The notes under the pieces are model-generated. The model was not told the DNA's origin. It saw only the letters and a list, made by a program, of their open reading frames with translations, and searched no databases. Below are positions 33,501-41,279 of a DNA stretch of 64,000 bases, in pieces (the stretch's first letter is position 1; the number at the start of each line of letters is the position of its first letter). Position numbers and translations under genes: made by a program. Source of the stretch: Candidatus Latescibacterota bacterium (GTDB lineage Bacteria; Latescibacterota; UBA2968); assembly GCA_022824945.1 (NCBI GenBank), contig JAJDYX010000003.1, positions 62,001-126,000 on the forward strand, given 5' to 3'.

Positions 33501-33600
33501 CGCGCCAGTTCAGTTCGGGGTGGTTGGCGTCAAATTGCGCGAGTGCCTGTGTACTCAGGGTCAGGAGAATGAGGATTGTTTGTGTGAATTTGCGAGACAT
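30559..33600 (-). CDS. Exported fusion: HExxH peptidase domain, TolB-like propeller, outer-membrane beta-barrel
   Basis: 1013 aa with a signal peptide (ILILLTLSTQALAQ). The first 300 residues hold a peptidase-MA-like domain: HELTHIISLQ and, further on, WFAEGTAQY with the third ligand Glu. Residues 300-620 are a TolB/Tricorn-like propeller marked by repeated RWSPDGTKLAYLS, PAYSPDGMQIAFV, CWSPDGSSLVFAS motifs. The last 350 residues look like a beta-barrel of the D15/BamA type (GRRLALRYDRYFNWF, GGLPGMKGYTFYSLEG), ending in an aromatic residue. The product is likely a surface-anchored protease or export factor in the outer membrane. The next gene downstream starts 16 bases away. Confidence 0.8.
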   Translation of the reverse strand: MSRKFTQTILILLTLSTQALAQFDANHPELNWRVIETEHFKIYYHQGLEKLAPRAAQIAEDAYGPVASFYNFEPDSKVRIILKDTEDYANGAAYYYHNTIEIWVSNLDFALRGSTDWLPNVITHELTHIISLQIARKSSRRIPALFVNYLQYQGEGKRDDILAGYPNVLAAYAIPATIIPPWFAEGTAQYMAPGAQHDRWDSHRDMILRQATRNGSLLTHAEMSVFGAKTGLGFEKVYDHGYSLALFIVDTFGRDKLPELYRQMKVWWRTDFGGAIHATLGISASELHERWVTSLEKRYATQIAQIETSPAQGDLIREDGYLNLHPRWSPDGTKLAYLSNKGRDYGRTGLMVYTLVDSSVEIAAPSAVTAFDWSADGEQLLYARHSQPNKYGARQWDLYTMDTKAVKSSLFQNVKTAIGLARATFPGETRLSTGLRGIHPAYSPDGMQIAFVKNGGGSTNLCILDIAADTIRYLTSFDDGSQVATPRWSPDGSQIAFSLYQSGTSRDIATIPATGGDYTVRIASRETDRDPCWSPDGSSLVFASDHDGIFNLYRANLSNGAIDRLTRVYGGAFQPHVHPDGTRIAYAHYGKNAYEIRVISQPLNESVETDIFRVEPFGSTPPKPAISSRPYKNEFSSTTILPRLAIDSGKLKLGAIAGSDDVLRKQTFFISGLLAHDLDMDLYALYEYRKKRPTFFLEAYRLSRHVEEDVISRDEDFRIYNRTFALTGIEIGGKYTLRRGGTIDARLVYNRTGAVLDQARFNGLNRDIVAATTLNGFDLALTYRLNAIGRSRDSEINPRSGRRLALRYDRYFNWFISGFEENTSLIVETYDRYFYNQLSLDWNEFIPVAPGRSALSFRFFGGVIDSEVDDTFDFFLGGLPGMKGYTFYSLEGRRALMLRSAYRLPLWSRIDRQTGPIYSDQLYGAFFAGIARAWDGTPDDAILKRGWKRELGAQLRYDATSFYLFPTRASLDVAYGFDHVPLQRAGDPLERSGLKVYFTLLFGFVTDVGKDNF

Positions 33601-33612
33601 AGTGTTGATGGT

Positions 33613-36600
33613 TTACTTTATTATTGCGGCTTTGATAAATCGCACCTCTGTGCGCGTGCTGTTGCTGGCTTGTAGGCGACAGATATAGAGGCCGCTGGCA
33701 TAATCGGATACATCCCAGGCGATTTCATTGTCGGTATTGGGCATGGGATTGTTGTGAGTGAGGTCGGCGACTCTTTCACCGAGGGGATTGTAAATGGTCA
33801 TACTAACTTCGGCGGGTTCTAACAAAAAAAAGCGAATGCGCGCCCTGTCGCCATTGCGGATCGGGTTGGGGTAGAGATATGCTCGCGCCGCAGGCAAAAG
33901 CGAGGTTTCTGTTGGGGGTGCGATTTCGCCTGGCTGTTGGAGCAATTTGCCCGCGTTGCCCGGTCCGCCGCCGAGTTGTCCCCAGATAATTTTGTTGCCG
34001 GTATAAGATGGATCAATTGTTTCCAGGTGGAAGAGTTGCGCGCTGCCGTCGGCGGTATAGATAATGAGTTCCAGGGTGCCGTCGTTGTCAAGGTCGTCGA
34101 TAAGTGGTGATGAGAGAATGGGGCCGGGTACTAACAGGGGAAATCCCGGTAGGAAATGTCCTTCGGCGCTCAGGCCGTAGAGGAGGCCACCGCGTGTACC
34201 TACAAAAATATCGGGGGATGCGTCGTTGTTGATGTCGGCGAGAATGGGCGGTGCTTCGATGGGGCCGGCGTCGTCTTTTATCGGAAAGGCGTGCGCGCCT
34301 TCGGTTTGCAAGATGGCGTTGAAGCGATAAAGCCAGAGTTTACCGTTGCCACCGAAGAGGACTTCGACAAATCCGTCCCGATCGAGGTCGGCGACAACAG
34401 GGGGTGAATGCGCGCCGCCGGGCACGGGGTCGCTCGCAAAGGCGAGACCGTTGGCGTCGAGGATGGATAGGATGCCGTCTGTTGAGACTACTGCAATGTC
34501 GTCATCGCCATCGCGGTTGAGGTCGCCTATTGCCGGACTGCCGATGATGGGAGATGCGAATGTAGCGAGTGGATTGGATTGGTTGGTTCCGTGAATGAGG
34601 TGGATCTGAGCACTGCTGGTAGTGGCGATGAGTTCATTGTCCGAGTCGCCGTCGATATTGCCCGCGGCGAGCGATTGGATGGCATCGCTCAGGACGATGC
34701 TGCCCGCGGTTTCAGATAGAAAATTGCCCCATTCGACTTTCCCATCGCTCCATCCCCAAATATCGACGGGCGTTGTGGGGAATTTTGCAATGACGGGTGT
34801 TGAAGAGAAAAATGGAGGGGGATTGATATCGATGGTTTCGTGGATTGCGCCGCTGGAACGCCAGTGCGTTCGGGTTGTTTCTCCGCGATGGTAGATAAAT
34901 CCGGCTATTTCCGGGTCGCCAATTGCAGGGGTTGTTGCAAATGTCGCGTCTGTGCTGTGCTGTGTGCCCGCGATTTTCCACGCGCCAGAACTGTGAAGGA
35001 TTTCTTTATTTCCATCTCCGTTGAGGTCGATGACGCGGGGTGCTCCTCGGGTGGGATTCAAGTTTGTAATCGGCCAGTTATCTATCCGATTGGCAAAACG
35101 GATAGCAACTGCCATTACTTCGCCGGGTGGACTGAGTACTTCGATGGTTATGCCGCTTTCATAGCCCAAATTGCTGCGGGTGTTCGGCGAGGTGTTGGGG
35201 CCAAATACGGCGTTGTTGCCCACGTAAAAGGCGTCTTCTGGCGCGCCTTCGATACTGCTTAATGAGATGATACCGCCCTGAATGATGCGGCTGGCTGATA
35301 CATTGCCGATGTCTTGCAGACCATCGGCTTCTTCAAGGGCAATGCCGCGACGATATTGGGCAGGTGCAATTTTGTAATCGGGATGACTATTGATGTGTTT
35401 TTCTGCGTCACTGGCCCGAATGACGGTGTCGTCAATGTGGTAGATGAGAATGCCTGAGCCAGGTATAAATGCATCGTAGTCATCTGTGGAAAGCCAGACA
35501 TTATGAGGGGTGGAGAATTCGATTTGCGGAATGCGATTTTCAATATTGAGACGCGAGTAGCGGTTTTCGATTAAAAAATATTCTGTGGCGCTGATGGGCA
35601 CGCGAATAGCCTGCGGAAGATCGGACGCGCTGCCGGATGCAGCGATTTCTACGGTGTCGTTGTGGGTGATCACGAGTGGTTCGAGCCAGCCGAGTTGCAT
35701 GCGGCACCAGGCGATCAGGCGACTGGGCAAGAATCCGATCAGGGTTGTGCTGGCGGGGTCGTTTCTGAGGGGTTGGAGTCCCAGGCGCGCGGCGTCATTT
35801 TGATTGTTGGCGCCCGTGTCCATCAAACTCCAGTCGCCAATTGCGGGCAGATCGTTTTCAAAGTCCGAAAGACCGGGCAAGCCGAGTTGCGAGGCAAAAA
35901 ATCGGGCGATCGTACCATTGAGCCCACCCTGACCGTTTGTGCTGATGGCTTCGGGCAATAGCATGCCCGATGTGACGTGAAAAGCACCGTTGTTGACGGA
36001 AATCGCGCCATCGGCGAGTTCGATGAGGTCGCGTTGAAAAATAAAGGCCGAGGGTATGTCGTTGAGTTTTTGACCTGCTTCTCCACCGAGTCCTGCGTGA
36101 AATACTGCAAAGGCGCGGTATTTTGAGAAATCTATATTTGCGCCATCAATGCTATCTGCAGCGCGAATGCCATCCCGAAAAAGCCGCGTGACGCGCTCAT
36201 TTATTTCACGCCTCGTGCGTCCATTGCCGTATTCGATCAAGGGGGTGTCAAGGACATAACTCGCGGTGGGGGCTTGTGGATAGACATCGTATTCGATGGT
36301 CAGCTGACCTCGGGATATGTCGCGGTAATAATTGGACAGTGCCTGAAGGTGGGCTTCAAAATAGGCGCGGTCGTGGGGGGGCGCGTCAAAGGGGTAGATG
36401 CGATCGGGACTTTCGACTGTACTGAGATTGAATGTGCCGTTTCCACTGGTGGTTTCATTGTCGGGGTCTTCAGGGGGAAAAGAGACGCGCACGGCTAAGA
36501 CGCGATATATGTCGGCAGCCATAATGGGCTGTACAAAAAGGGCTATAAGACACAGGAGGATAGCGCAGAGTATCTCGCATCTGTGCAGAAGGGTCATAGT

Positions 36601-36621
36601 CAAGCGGATATTCGGTTTCAT
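33613..36621 (-). CDS. Exported M6-like pseudopeptidase with FG-GAP repeats and sorting-type C-terminal domain
   Basis: 1002 aa with a signal peptide (ending PIMAAD). The N-terminal 450 residues follow the M6 (immune inhibitor A) layout: RVLAVRVSFPPEDPD, YFEAHLQALSNYYRDISRGQLTI, GDWSLMDTG. But where M6 enzymes have HEFGHxLGLPDL this protein reads ARFFASQLGLPGL (near residue 240), losing both His and Glu: it cannot bind zinc in the usual way. Residues 500-900 contain FG-GAP/VCBS repeats (DLNGDGNKEIL, DLNRDGDDDIAVV, DLDNDGTLELIIY). The last 90 residues (YLYPNPIRNGDRARIRF...YASGLYICRL) are a T9SS type A-like / FlgD-like Ig domain. A surface adhesin or scaffold is more likely than a protease. Confidence 0.8.
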   Translation of the reverse strand: MKPNIRLTMTLLHRCEILCAILLCLIALFVQPIMAADIYRVLAVRVSFPPEDPDNETTSGNGTFNLSTVESPDRIYPFDAPPHDRAYFEAHLQALSNYYRDISRGQLTIEYDVYPQAPTASYVLDTPLIEYGNGRTRREINERVTRLFRDGIRAADSIDGANIDFSKYRAFAVFHAGLGGEAGQKLNDIPSAFIFQRDLIELADGAISVNNGAFHVTSGMLLPEAISTNGQGGLNGTIARFFASQLGLPGLSDFENDLPAIGDWSLMDTGANNQNDAARLGLQPLRNDPASTTLIGFLPSRLIAWCRMQLGWLEPLVITHNDTVEIAASGSASDLPQAIRVPISATEYFLIENRYSRLNIENRIPQIEFSTPHNVWLSTDDYDAFIPGSGILIYHIDDTVIRASDAEKHINSHPDYKIAPAQYRRGIALEEADGLQDIGNVSASRIIQGGIISLSSIEGAPEDAFYVGNNAVFGPNTSPNTRSNLGYESGITIEVLSPPGEVMAVAIRFANRIDNWPITNLNPTRGAPRVIDLNGDGNKEILHSSGAWKIAGTQHSTDATFATTPAIGDPEIAGFIYHRGETTRTHWRSSGAIHETIDINPPPFFSSTPVIAKFPTTPVDIWGWSDGKVEWGNFLSETAGSIVLSDAIQSLAAGNIDGDSDNELIATTSSAQIHLIHGTNQSNPLATFASPIIGSPAIGDLNRDGDDDIAVVSTDGILSILDANGLAFASDPVPGGAHSPPVVADLDRDGFVEVLFGGNGKLWLYRFNAILQTEGAHAFPIKDDAGPIEAPPILADINNDASPDIFVGTRGGLLYGLSAEGHFLPGFPLLVPGPILSSPLIDDLDNDGTLELIIYTADGSAQLFHLETIDPSYTGNKIIWGQLGGGPGNAGKLLQQPGEIAPPTETSLLPAARAYLYPNPIRNGDRARIRFFLLEPAEVSMTIYNPLGERVADLTHNNPMPNTDNEIAWDVSDYASGLYICRLQASNSTRTEVRFIKAAIIK

Positions 36622-36630
36622 AATGCGAGA

Positions 36631-37986
36631 TTAATTTGAATAGCTGATGCGATAGATTAGACCGGCCTGGTCGTCTGACACCAATAGGGAACCGTCGGGC
36701 ATGACGAGTACATCGACTGGCCTGCCCCAGTTCGATTCTCCCTGTAGCCAGCCTTCTGCGAAGGGCTCGTAGCTGACTGCCTCGTTGCCATTCAGGCGCA
36801 CCAGGGTGACGCGGTAGCCGATCTTGCTGCTGCGATTCCAGGATCCGTGTTCGGCGATGAAGATCTGGTTGCGGTATTCCTCTGGAAACATGTCGCCGGT
36901 GTAGAAGCGCATTCCCAGAGCCGCTACGTGCGGACCGAGATTTTGGACCGGTGCGACAAACTCGCCACAGGCACGCTGACCGCCGAATACAGGATCGGCG
37001 ATGTTGGTGCCGTGGCAGTAGGGATAGCCGAAGTGCTGTCCAGTGACGGTTATTCTGTTCAGTTCGTCTGGCGGTACATCGTCGCCCATCCTATCTCTCC
37101 CGTTGTCCGTGAACCACAGTTCGCCCGTTTCCGGGTGCCAATCGAAGCCGACGGTGTTGCGAATGCCCCGTGCGATGATGCTGAAGTTGCCATTGGTGTC
37201 CAATCTTCCGATTGAGGCGTATGGATCTCCGCGTGCACAGATGTTGCACGGTGCGCCGACGGGTACGTACAGCAAGCTGTCGGGTCCAAAGCGGATGAAC
37301 TTCCAGCCGTGCGATCGATCTGTGGGGAAAGCGTCGTTGACGATTTCCGGCTGCGGTGGATTGCCGAGTTGTGCTTCGATGTTGCGGTAGCGCAGGATGC
37401 GGTTGATTTCAGCTACGTACAGGTCGCCATCCTTGAAGGCGACGCCGTTGGGATTATTCAGGTCGCGGGCGAGGATGATAACCCGCTCCACCTTGTGGTC
37501 GCCGTCTTCGTCGCGTAGCGCGTACACGCGGCCGCTGGGACGGGTGCCGACAAATAGGGTGCCGTCTGGGCTGAGGCTCATCGAGCGAGCACCTGTTACT
37601 CCTTCGGCGTATATGCGAATGCGGAACCCTTCTGGCAGTTCGATCCGCGTCAGGCGTGGATCGTCGGGAGGTGGCGGCTGTGGTGGTGTCGTTGGTGATG
37701 CCGAAAAGCTATTGGCAAATAACAGAAAATCGTCAAATGCAATCTCGCCATTCCCATCCAGGTCGTATTTCGCATCGTACCGCTCTTGACCGGCTTGAGA
37801 TCCGAATGCGGTGACAAATAGCAAAAAGTCGGGGAAATCGACAACACCATCGCCATTAAAGTCCGAAGAAGGGGGACTGCTATTTTGAGAAAAAAGAGGC
37901 GAAAGCAAGAGTGTGAAGTTCAGCAAACTGGCGGTGCCGAGCGCGAGAAGGCGAGGTTTAGCATTGTATCTCAAGAGATTTAGCAT
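36631..37986 (-). CDS. Exported PQQ-dependent sugar dehydrogenase-like propeller with N-terminal dockerin-like repeats
   Basis: 451 aa. After a signal peptide come two dockerin-like repeats (DFNGDGVVDFPDFLLFVTAFG and DLDGNGEIAFDDFLLFANSFS), a Pro-rich linker (residues about 100-110), and a six-bladed propeller of the soluble glucose/sorbosone dehydrogenase type: LPEGFRIRIYAEGV, PNGVAFKDGDLYVAE, IARGIRNTVGFDWHP, ELWFTDNGRDRMGDDVPPDELN, FIAEHGSWNRS and WGRPVDVLVMPDGSLLVSDD. These enzymes oxidise sugars in the periplasm using PQQ; no PQQ synthesis gene is seen here. Moving the dockerin-like part to the N-terminus is unusual compared with the peptidase at 27714, where it is C-terminal. Confidence 0.85.
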   Translation of the reverse strand: MLNLLRYNAKPRLLALGTASLLNFTLLLSPLFSQNSSPPSSDFNGDGVVDFPDFLLFVTAFGSQAGQERYDAKYDLDGNGEIAFDDFLLFANSFSASPTTPPQPPPPDDPRLTRIELPEGFRIRIYAEGVTGARSMSLSPDGTLFVGTRPSGRVYALRDEDGDHKVERVIILARDLNNPNGVAFKDGDLYVAEINRILRYRNIEAQLGNPPQPEIVNDAFPTDRSHGWKFIRFGPDSLLYVPVGAPCNICARGDPYASIGRLDTNGNFSIIARGIRNTVGFDWHPETGELWFTDNGRDRMGDDVPPDELNRITVTGQHFGYPYCHGTNIADPVFGGQRACGEFVAPVQNLGPHVAALGMRFYTGDMFPEEYRNQIFIAEHGSWNRSSKIGYRVTLVRLNGNEAVSYEPFAEGWLQGESNWGRPVDVLVMPDGSLLVSDDQAGLIYRISYSN

Positions 37987-37991
37987 TGTAT
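37957..37991 (-). repeat. Direct repeat over the start codon
   Basis: TTTAGCATTGTAT occurs at 37957-37969 and 37979-37991, 22 bases apart. Each copy holds an ATG on the minus strand (37986 and 37964), in different frames; only the upstream one opens the sugar dehydrogenase. ATACAAT could also serve as a -10 element. Small slippage or regulatory duplication. Confidence 0.45.
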
Positions 37992-38043
37992 TTCAATTGA
38001 TGTCTTCGTCGCAAGGAGAATCCGTTTGCTGAACTTGCGAGGA

Positions 38044-39108
38044 TTAAAATATAAATCCACCCGTAAAGCGGAATGTATTGCTGGCAGGCGTATCTTCCGT
38101 CGGCACAAAATACGAGATATCGAAATTTGCCCAGTTGTATTTTAAACCCAGCCCAAAGGTGGGAAAGTTGCGTTTGCCATCCTTGTCATAGGAATAGCCA
38201 CTGCGCAGGGCAAAAGCCGAATCTTCGGAAAGCTGGTACATCCATTCGGCACCGACGCGGTAATCTATATCGTCAAATTCCGTAAAACCGTTGCCGCCCG
38301 GATTGGGCTTCCAGCCAAAGGCGTCGTCGTTCCAGCCCGAAATAAAGGAGAAGAAATTATCAGAGGCGAGGGGTTTGTAAATATCTGTGGTGAGCATCAG
38401 GGAAGATGAGTTGTTTTTAATCACTTTATATGCGATGCCAAAAACAAAATTTTGCGGCAGTGGATCTGCCTGGTCGGCATCGATAAAGGTCATGTTTGGG
38501 CCAACATTGCGCAATACGCTGCCGAAGCTAAGCCGATCTGTGGCAGCCCACATGAGACCTATGTCTCCGGCAAAAGAAGTCGCTGTACCTTTGCCTTGCT
38601 CAATACCCGCGCCTGCGTCGGAGAGGTTTTCATGGATAAACTTAGCCGTGATGCCCAGTGCCAGATTTTTGAAGAGATGCGTGCCATAAGATACACCCAG
38701 GGCCATGCCGTAGCTTTTAAATGTACCTAAATTGTTTCCCTCTTCATCGGTGCGTACTTGTTCACCCAAAGAACTGTAAATGAGGCTATATCCCAGATTG
38801 CCAATGCCACTAAAGGGGTGTGTGTAAGCGCCGAATGACGAAAAGATGTCGCCAGCCAGTCGGGGAACGGGTTTGTACAGGGTGGTGCTGAGACTGTGAA
38901 TATGTAACGAGGCCAGTGCGGCGGGGTTGTAGTACGTAGCATTTGCGTCATCGGCAATAGCGACATAAGCATTGCCCATGCCCGCTGCACGGGCCGATGG
39001 CGCGAACAACAAAAAATTGGCTGCGGCATGGCTTTCGGGCGTTGCATAAGCTGGCGTACTGAGCAGGCCAATGCCAAGCGCAAATAGGGTGAGAAGACGG
39101 TATTTCAT
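38044..39108 (-). CDS. PorV/PorQ-family outer-membrane beta-barrel protein
   Basis: 354 aa with signal peptide (FALGIGLLSTPAYA). The segment ANFLLFAPSARAAGMGNAYVAIADDANATYYNPAALA is the hallmark of the PorV/PorQ/UPF0164 group of FadL-like barrels, and the protein ends FRFTGGFIF with a terminal aromatic. PorV carries substrates of the type IX secretion system in Bacteroidota; in other FCB phyla the role of these barrels is less clear. It lies downstream of a strong leader hairpin and upstream of the exported-protein genes, one of which has a T9SS-like domain. A good AAAGGAG ribosome site precedes the ATG. Confidence 0.85.
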   Translation of the reverse strand: MKYRLLTLFALGIGLLSTPAYATPESHAAANFLLFAPSARAAGMGNAYVAIADDANATYYNPAALASLHIHSLSTTLYKPVPRLAGDIFSSFGAYTHPFSGIGNLGYSLIYSSLGEQVRTDEEGNNLGTFKSYGMALGVSYGTHLFKNLALGITAKFIHENLSDAGAGIEQGKGTATSFAGDIGLMWAATDRLSFGSVLRNVGPNMTFIDADQADPLPQNFVFGIAYKVIKNNSSSLMLTTDIYKPLASDNFFSFISGWNDDAFGWKPNPGGNGFTEFDDIDYRVGAEWMYQLSEDSAFALRSGYSYDKDGKRNFPTFGLGLKYNWANFDISYFVPTEDTPASNTFRFTGGFIF

Positions 39109-39159
39109 TGGGGTTCTCCTTTATGGAATTGGCCGGGAAGCTTGCAAAACATGAAAAAA

Positions 39160-39197
39160 CCCGGCCGTGAGCGCGTGTGAACGCGCCACCAACCGGG
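39160..39197 (-). promoter_or_regulatory. Leader hairpin with U-tract upstream of the PorV-like gene
   Basis: On the minus strand the sequence folds into an inner stem (GCGCGT/ACGCGC, 39186-39181 with 39176-39171) and an outer CCCGG/CCGGG stem, followed at once by six T residues (39159-39154). No minus-strand gene lies upstream, so this terminator-like element sits in the 5' leader of the barrel gene, about 50 bases before its ATG. A -10-like TAGAAT lies just upstream on the minus strand. Candidate attenuator or 5' stabilising hairpin. Confidence 0.5.
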
Positions 39198-39337
39198 GGG
39201 CATTCTAACATCGCGCGCTAAAGCAAGCACATCTCGAATATCGGACAAGATTTTACTGATGCAAAAAAACAGCGCTTTAGCGGTGATGCGATAGACAAAT
39301 TTCCTGATTAATGGTGATATGAGATCAAAAAAACCGC

Positions 39338-39366
39338 TTGTTTGAGACTCGTGTGTTGCCTATTTT
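39338..39366 (+). promoter_or_regulatory. Possible promoter for trm112
   Basis: TTGTTT (39338-39343), a 17-base spacer and TATTTT (39361-39366) fit a weak sigma-70 promoter 38 bases before the GTG of the Trm112 gene. Confidence 0.35.
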
Positions 39367-39403
39367 CAGATCACGAATTTTTGATCGATGAAAGGGAAGA
39401 ACC

Positions 39404-39667
39404 GTGATTGAACGAAACTTACTCGATATTTTGGCCTGTCCAGAAAATAAAATGCTCGTAAAATTGGCCGATCAACCGCTGATTGACGCGATCAACAGTG
39501 CGATTGCAAAAGGCGAGGTTAAAAACCGAGGCGGAGAAAAAATTGAACAGCCAATTGATGGAGGTCTGGTGCGAGAAGATCACATCTTTTTATATCCCAT
39601 TCAGGACGCGATTCCCATTATGTTGATCGACGAAGCCATCCCAATAGAAAAATTCGTGGCTCAATAG
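39404..39667 (+). CDS. Trm112 family protein
   Basis: 87 aa, GTG start with AAGGGAAGA upstream. IERNLLDILACPENKMLV at the N-terminus and YPIQDAIPIMLIDEAIPI at the C-terminus define Trm112/YcaR proteins. Eukaryotic Trm112 activates several SAM methyltransferases of tRNA, rRNA and release factor; bacterial members are short and their partners largely unknown. Only one Cys remains of the CxxC zinc site of the longer versions (CPEN). A central insertion (IAKGEVKNRGGEKIEQP) lengthens it relative to the usual 60 aa. Confidence 0.8.
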   Translation: MIERNLLDILACPENKMLVKLADQPLIDAINSAIAKGEVKNRGGEKIEQPIDGGLVREDHIFLYPIQDAIPIMLIDEAIPIEKFVAQ

Positions 39668-39818
39668 TTTTTTCCTCATTTCTAAAGTATTTTAAAACTT
39701 CAGTAAATCCTTCCCATGTGTCAAGCCTTTTTTGTGTTGGTTTAGACGTTTTCCCATGCAGCGGGTTCCGTATTTTTTTTAACAGAAAAATATAATATTG
39801 GTCACATGTGGGTTTGTT

Positions 39819-41279
39819 ATGCGGCAAAATATCTGGATCGCGCTCGTGTTTGGGGTTTTGGCATGTGGTGGGGGAGATGAGGCGACAAAATTAGATGTAA
39901 CGGCGTTGGATGGCGGAAGAATAAGCTGGCGGACATGGAGCCAGAGAGATTCTGCCCAAATACTCGGGCGCCCCATTTTGTTATTTTTTTACACGCAGCG
40001 GTCGGTTTGGTGCCGAGATCTGGTAGCGCGGTGTTTTGAAGATTCAGAAATTGCGCGGGCGATTGCCCGTTATACGCTGCCTATATGGATTGATGCCGAT
40101 CAACGGCCCGATTTGTTTGAGCGTTTTGGTCTGGGCGGGATTCCCTCTCTCTCTTTTTTAACACCAGATGGACAGTGGATTACGGGTAGCACCTATCTCG
40201 ATCCCGGGGATATGATGGATCTGTTGCGGTGGGTGCAAATTTTGTACGACAACCCCGATAGACTCGTCAGACTCGAGGTGCAGCGGGCGGAGTTAAAGAG
40301 GCGAGTAGAACTCAAAAAAAAGAAAAATCCGCGCCCTCGTATCAATCCCAGCACAGCGCTTTTGCACCGGGTGCGCGACAGTTTGAAATCGGTGATAAAA
40401 AGCGGTTTTGATCCAGGTCCCGAAGGTCTTCTCGCACTTGCAGAAGCGGGTATTGATTCGCCTTTGATCAATTTTGTACACAGCGCACGGCGCGATACAG
40501 ATGGCGTTTATGTGTTGGGAGTATTAACACATCGCGGGCCTGTGATTGATGCAGAAAAACACATGGCGGTCAATGCTCAATTATTGCGGGCATTTGCACA
40601 GGTAAATTTGTCCCGCGATCTGGCTGATGCAGTGCTCGAACAGTTTGCCTTATCTGGCGATGTTTTGCTGGGGGCCGGGCTGACGGGTTTTCGAGATCAG
40701 ACGGGAAATATATTGCGGGATGCAGAGGTTTATTCGGGCTGGAATGCACTGGCAGTTTCGGGTTTATGCGCGGTGTTCCTCGAAACTCGAGAGGCGCGTT
40801 TTTTAGATGCTGGGCGACGAATTTTTGAAGCGATTAAGACGCGATTTGTGCAGGAAGATAGCCTGTTTGTCCACGCGCGATCTCTGATTATACCCTATTT
40901 TTTGCTGGATCAGGTTTTAATTATTCGCGCTGCCCTCGATTTGTTTGAGGTGCAAGAACGCGAGGCAGATTTGTTATTTGCGCGGGCGCATGCAGATCGG
41001 GTTATGATAGCTTTTGCCGATTCTTCGGGCGCTTTGAGAGACCGAATACCCGAGACCGATGCGACGCTCTCGCCCGCTATTGATCGGTGGTTGCCTTCGG
41101 GAAATGGTGTGGCGGCGCAGGTTTTAATGCGGCTTTATGTGCATACGAAAATGCCGCGCTATCGAGATCGGGCAGAGACAATTTTGACAGCCCTAATTGG
41201 ACCCAATATAGATCGTATCGGATATGCTGGCGCGCTGAATCGCGCACTGGCGTTATTTGTGCGGGAAAGCGAAAACTAA
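39819..41279 (+). CDS. Lipoprotein with thioredoxin-like and (alpha/alpha)-barrel domains, YyaL/SSP411-like
   Basis: 486 aa. The ATG at 39819 opens a lipoprotein signal (LVFGVLACGGG; lipid-bearing Cys near 16). Residues 40-150 are a thioredoxin-like fold: PILLFFYTQRSVWCRDLVARCFEDSEIA, DADQRPDLFERF, GIPSLSFLTPDG. The family normally has a paired Cys active site here; the second Cys is displaced. From about 200 on it matches the helical barrel of SSP411/YyaL (YSGWNALAVSGLCAVF). Full-length homologues are near 690 aa, so this is a shorter envelope version. Its stop overlaps the next gene's start (TAATG), placing it in an operon with RmlD- and Dpm1-like genes. Biochemical role unknown. Confidence 0.65.
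   Translation: MRQNIWIALVFGVLACGGGDEATKLDVTALDGGRISWRTWSQRDSAQILGRPILLFFYTQRSVWCRDLVARCFEDSEIARAIARYTLPIWIDADQRPDLFERFGLGGIPSLSFLTPDGQWITGSTYLDPGDMMDLLRWVQILYDNPDRLVRLEVQRAELKRRVELKKKKNPRPRINPSTALLHRVRDSLKSVIKSGFDPGPEGLLALAEAGIDSPLINFVHSARRDTDGVYVLGVLTHRGPVIDAEKHMAVNAQLLRAFAQVNLSRDLADAVLEQFALSGDVLLGAGLTGFRDQTGNILRDAEVYSGWNALAVSGLCAVFLETREARFLDAGRRIFEAIKTRFVQEDSLFVHARSLIIPYFLLDQVLIIRAALDLFEVQEREADLLFARAHADRVMIAFADSSGALRDRIPETDATLSPAIDRWLPSGNGVAAQVLMRLYVHTKMPRYRDRAETILTALIGPNIDRIGYAGALNRALALFVRESEN

Noticed and set aside
32992..33675. 227-codon open frame on the plus strand
   Set aside because: Antisense to the propeller/barrel fusion gene, whose signal peptide and HExxH motif fix the coding strand.
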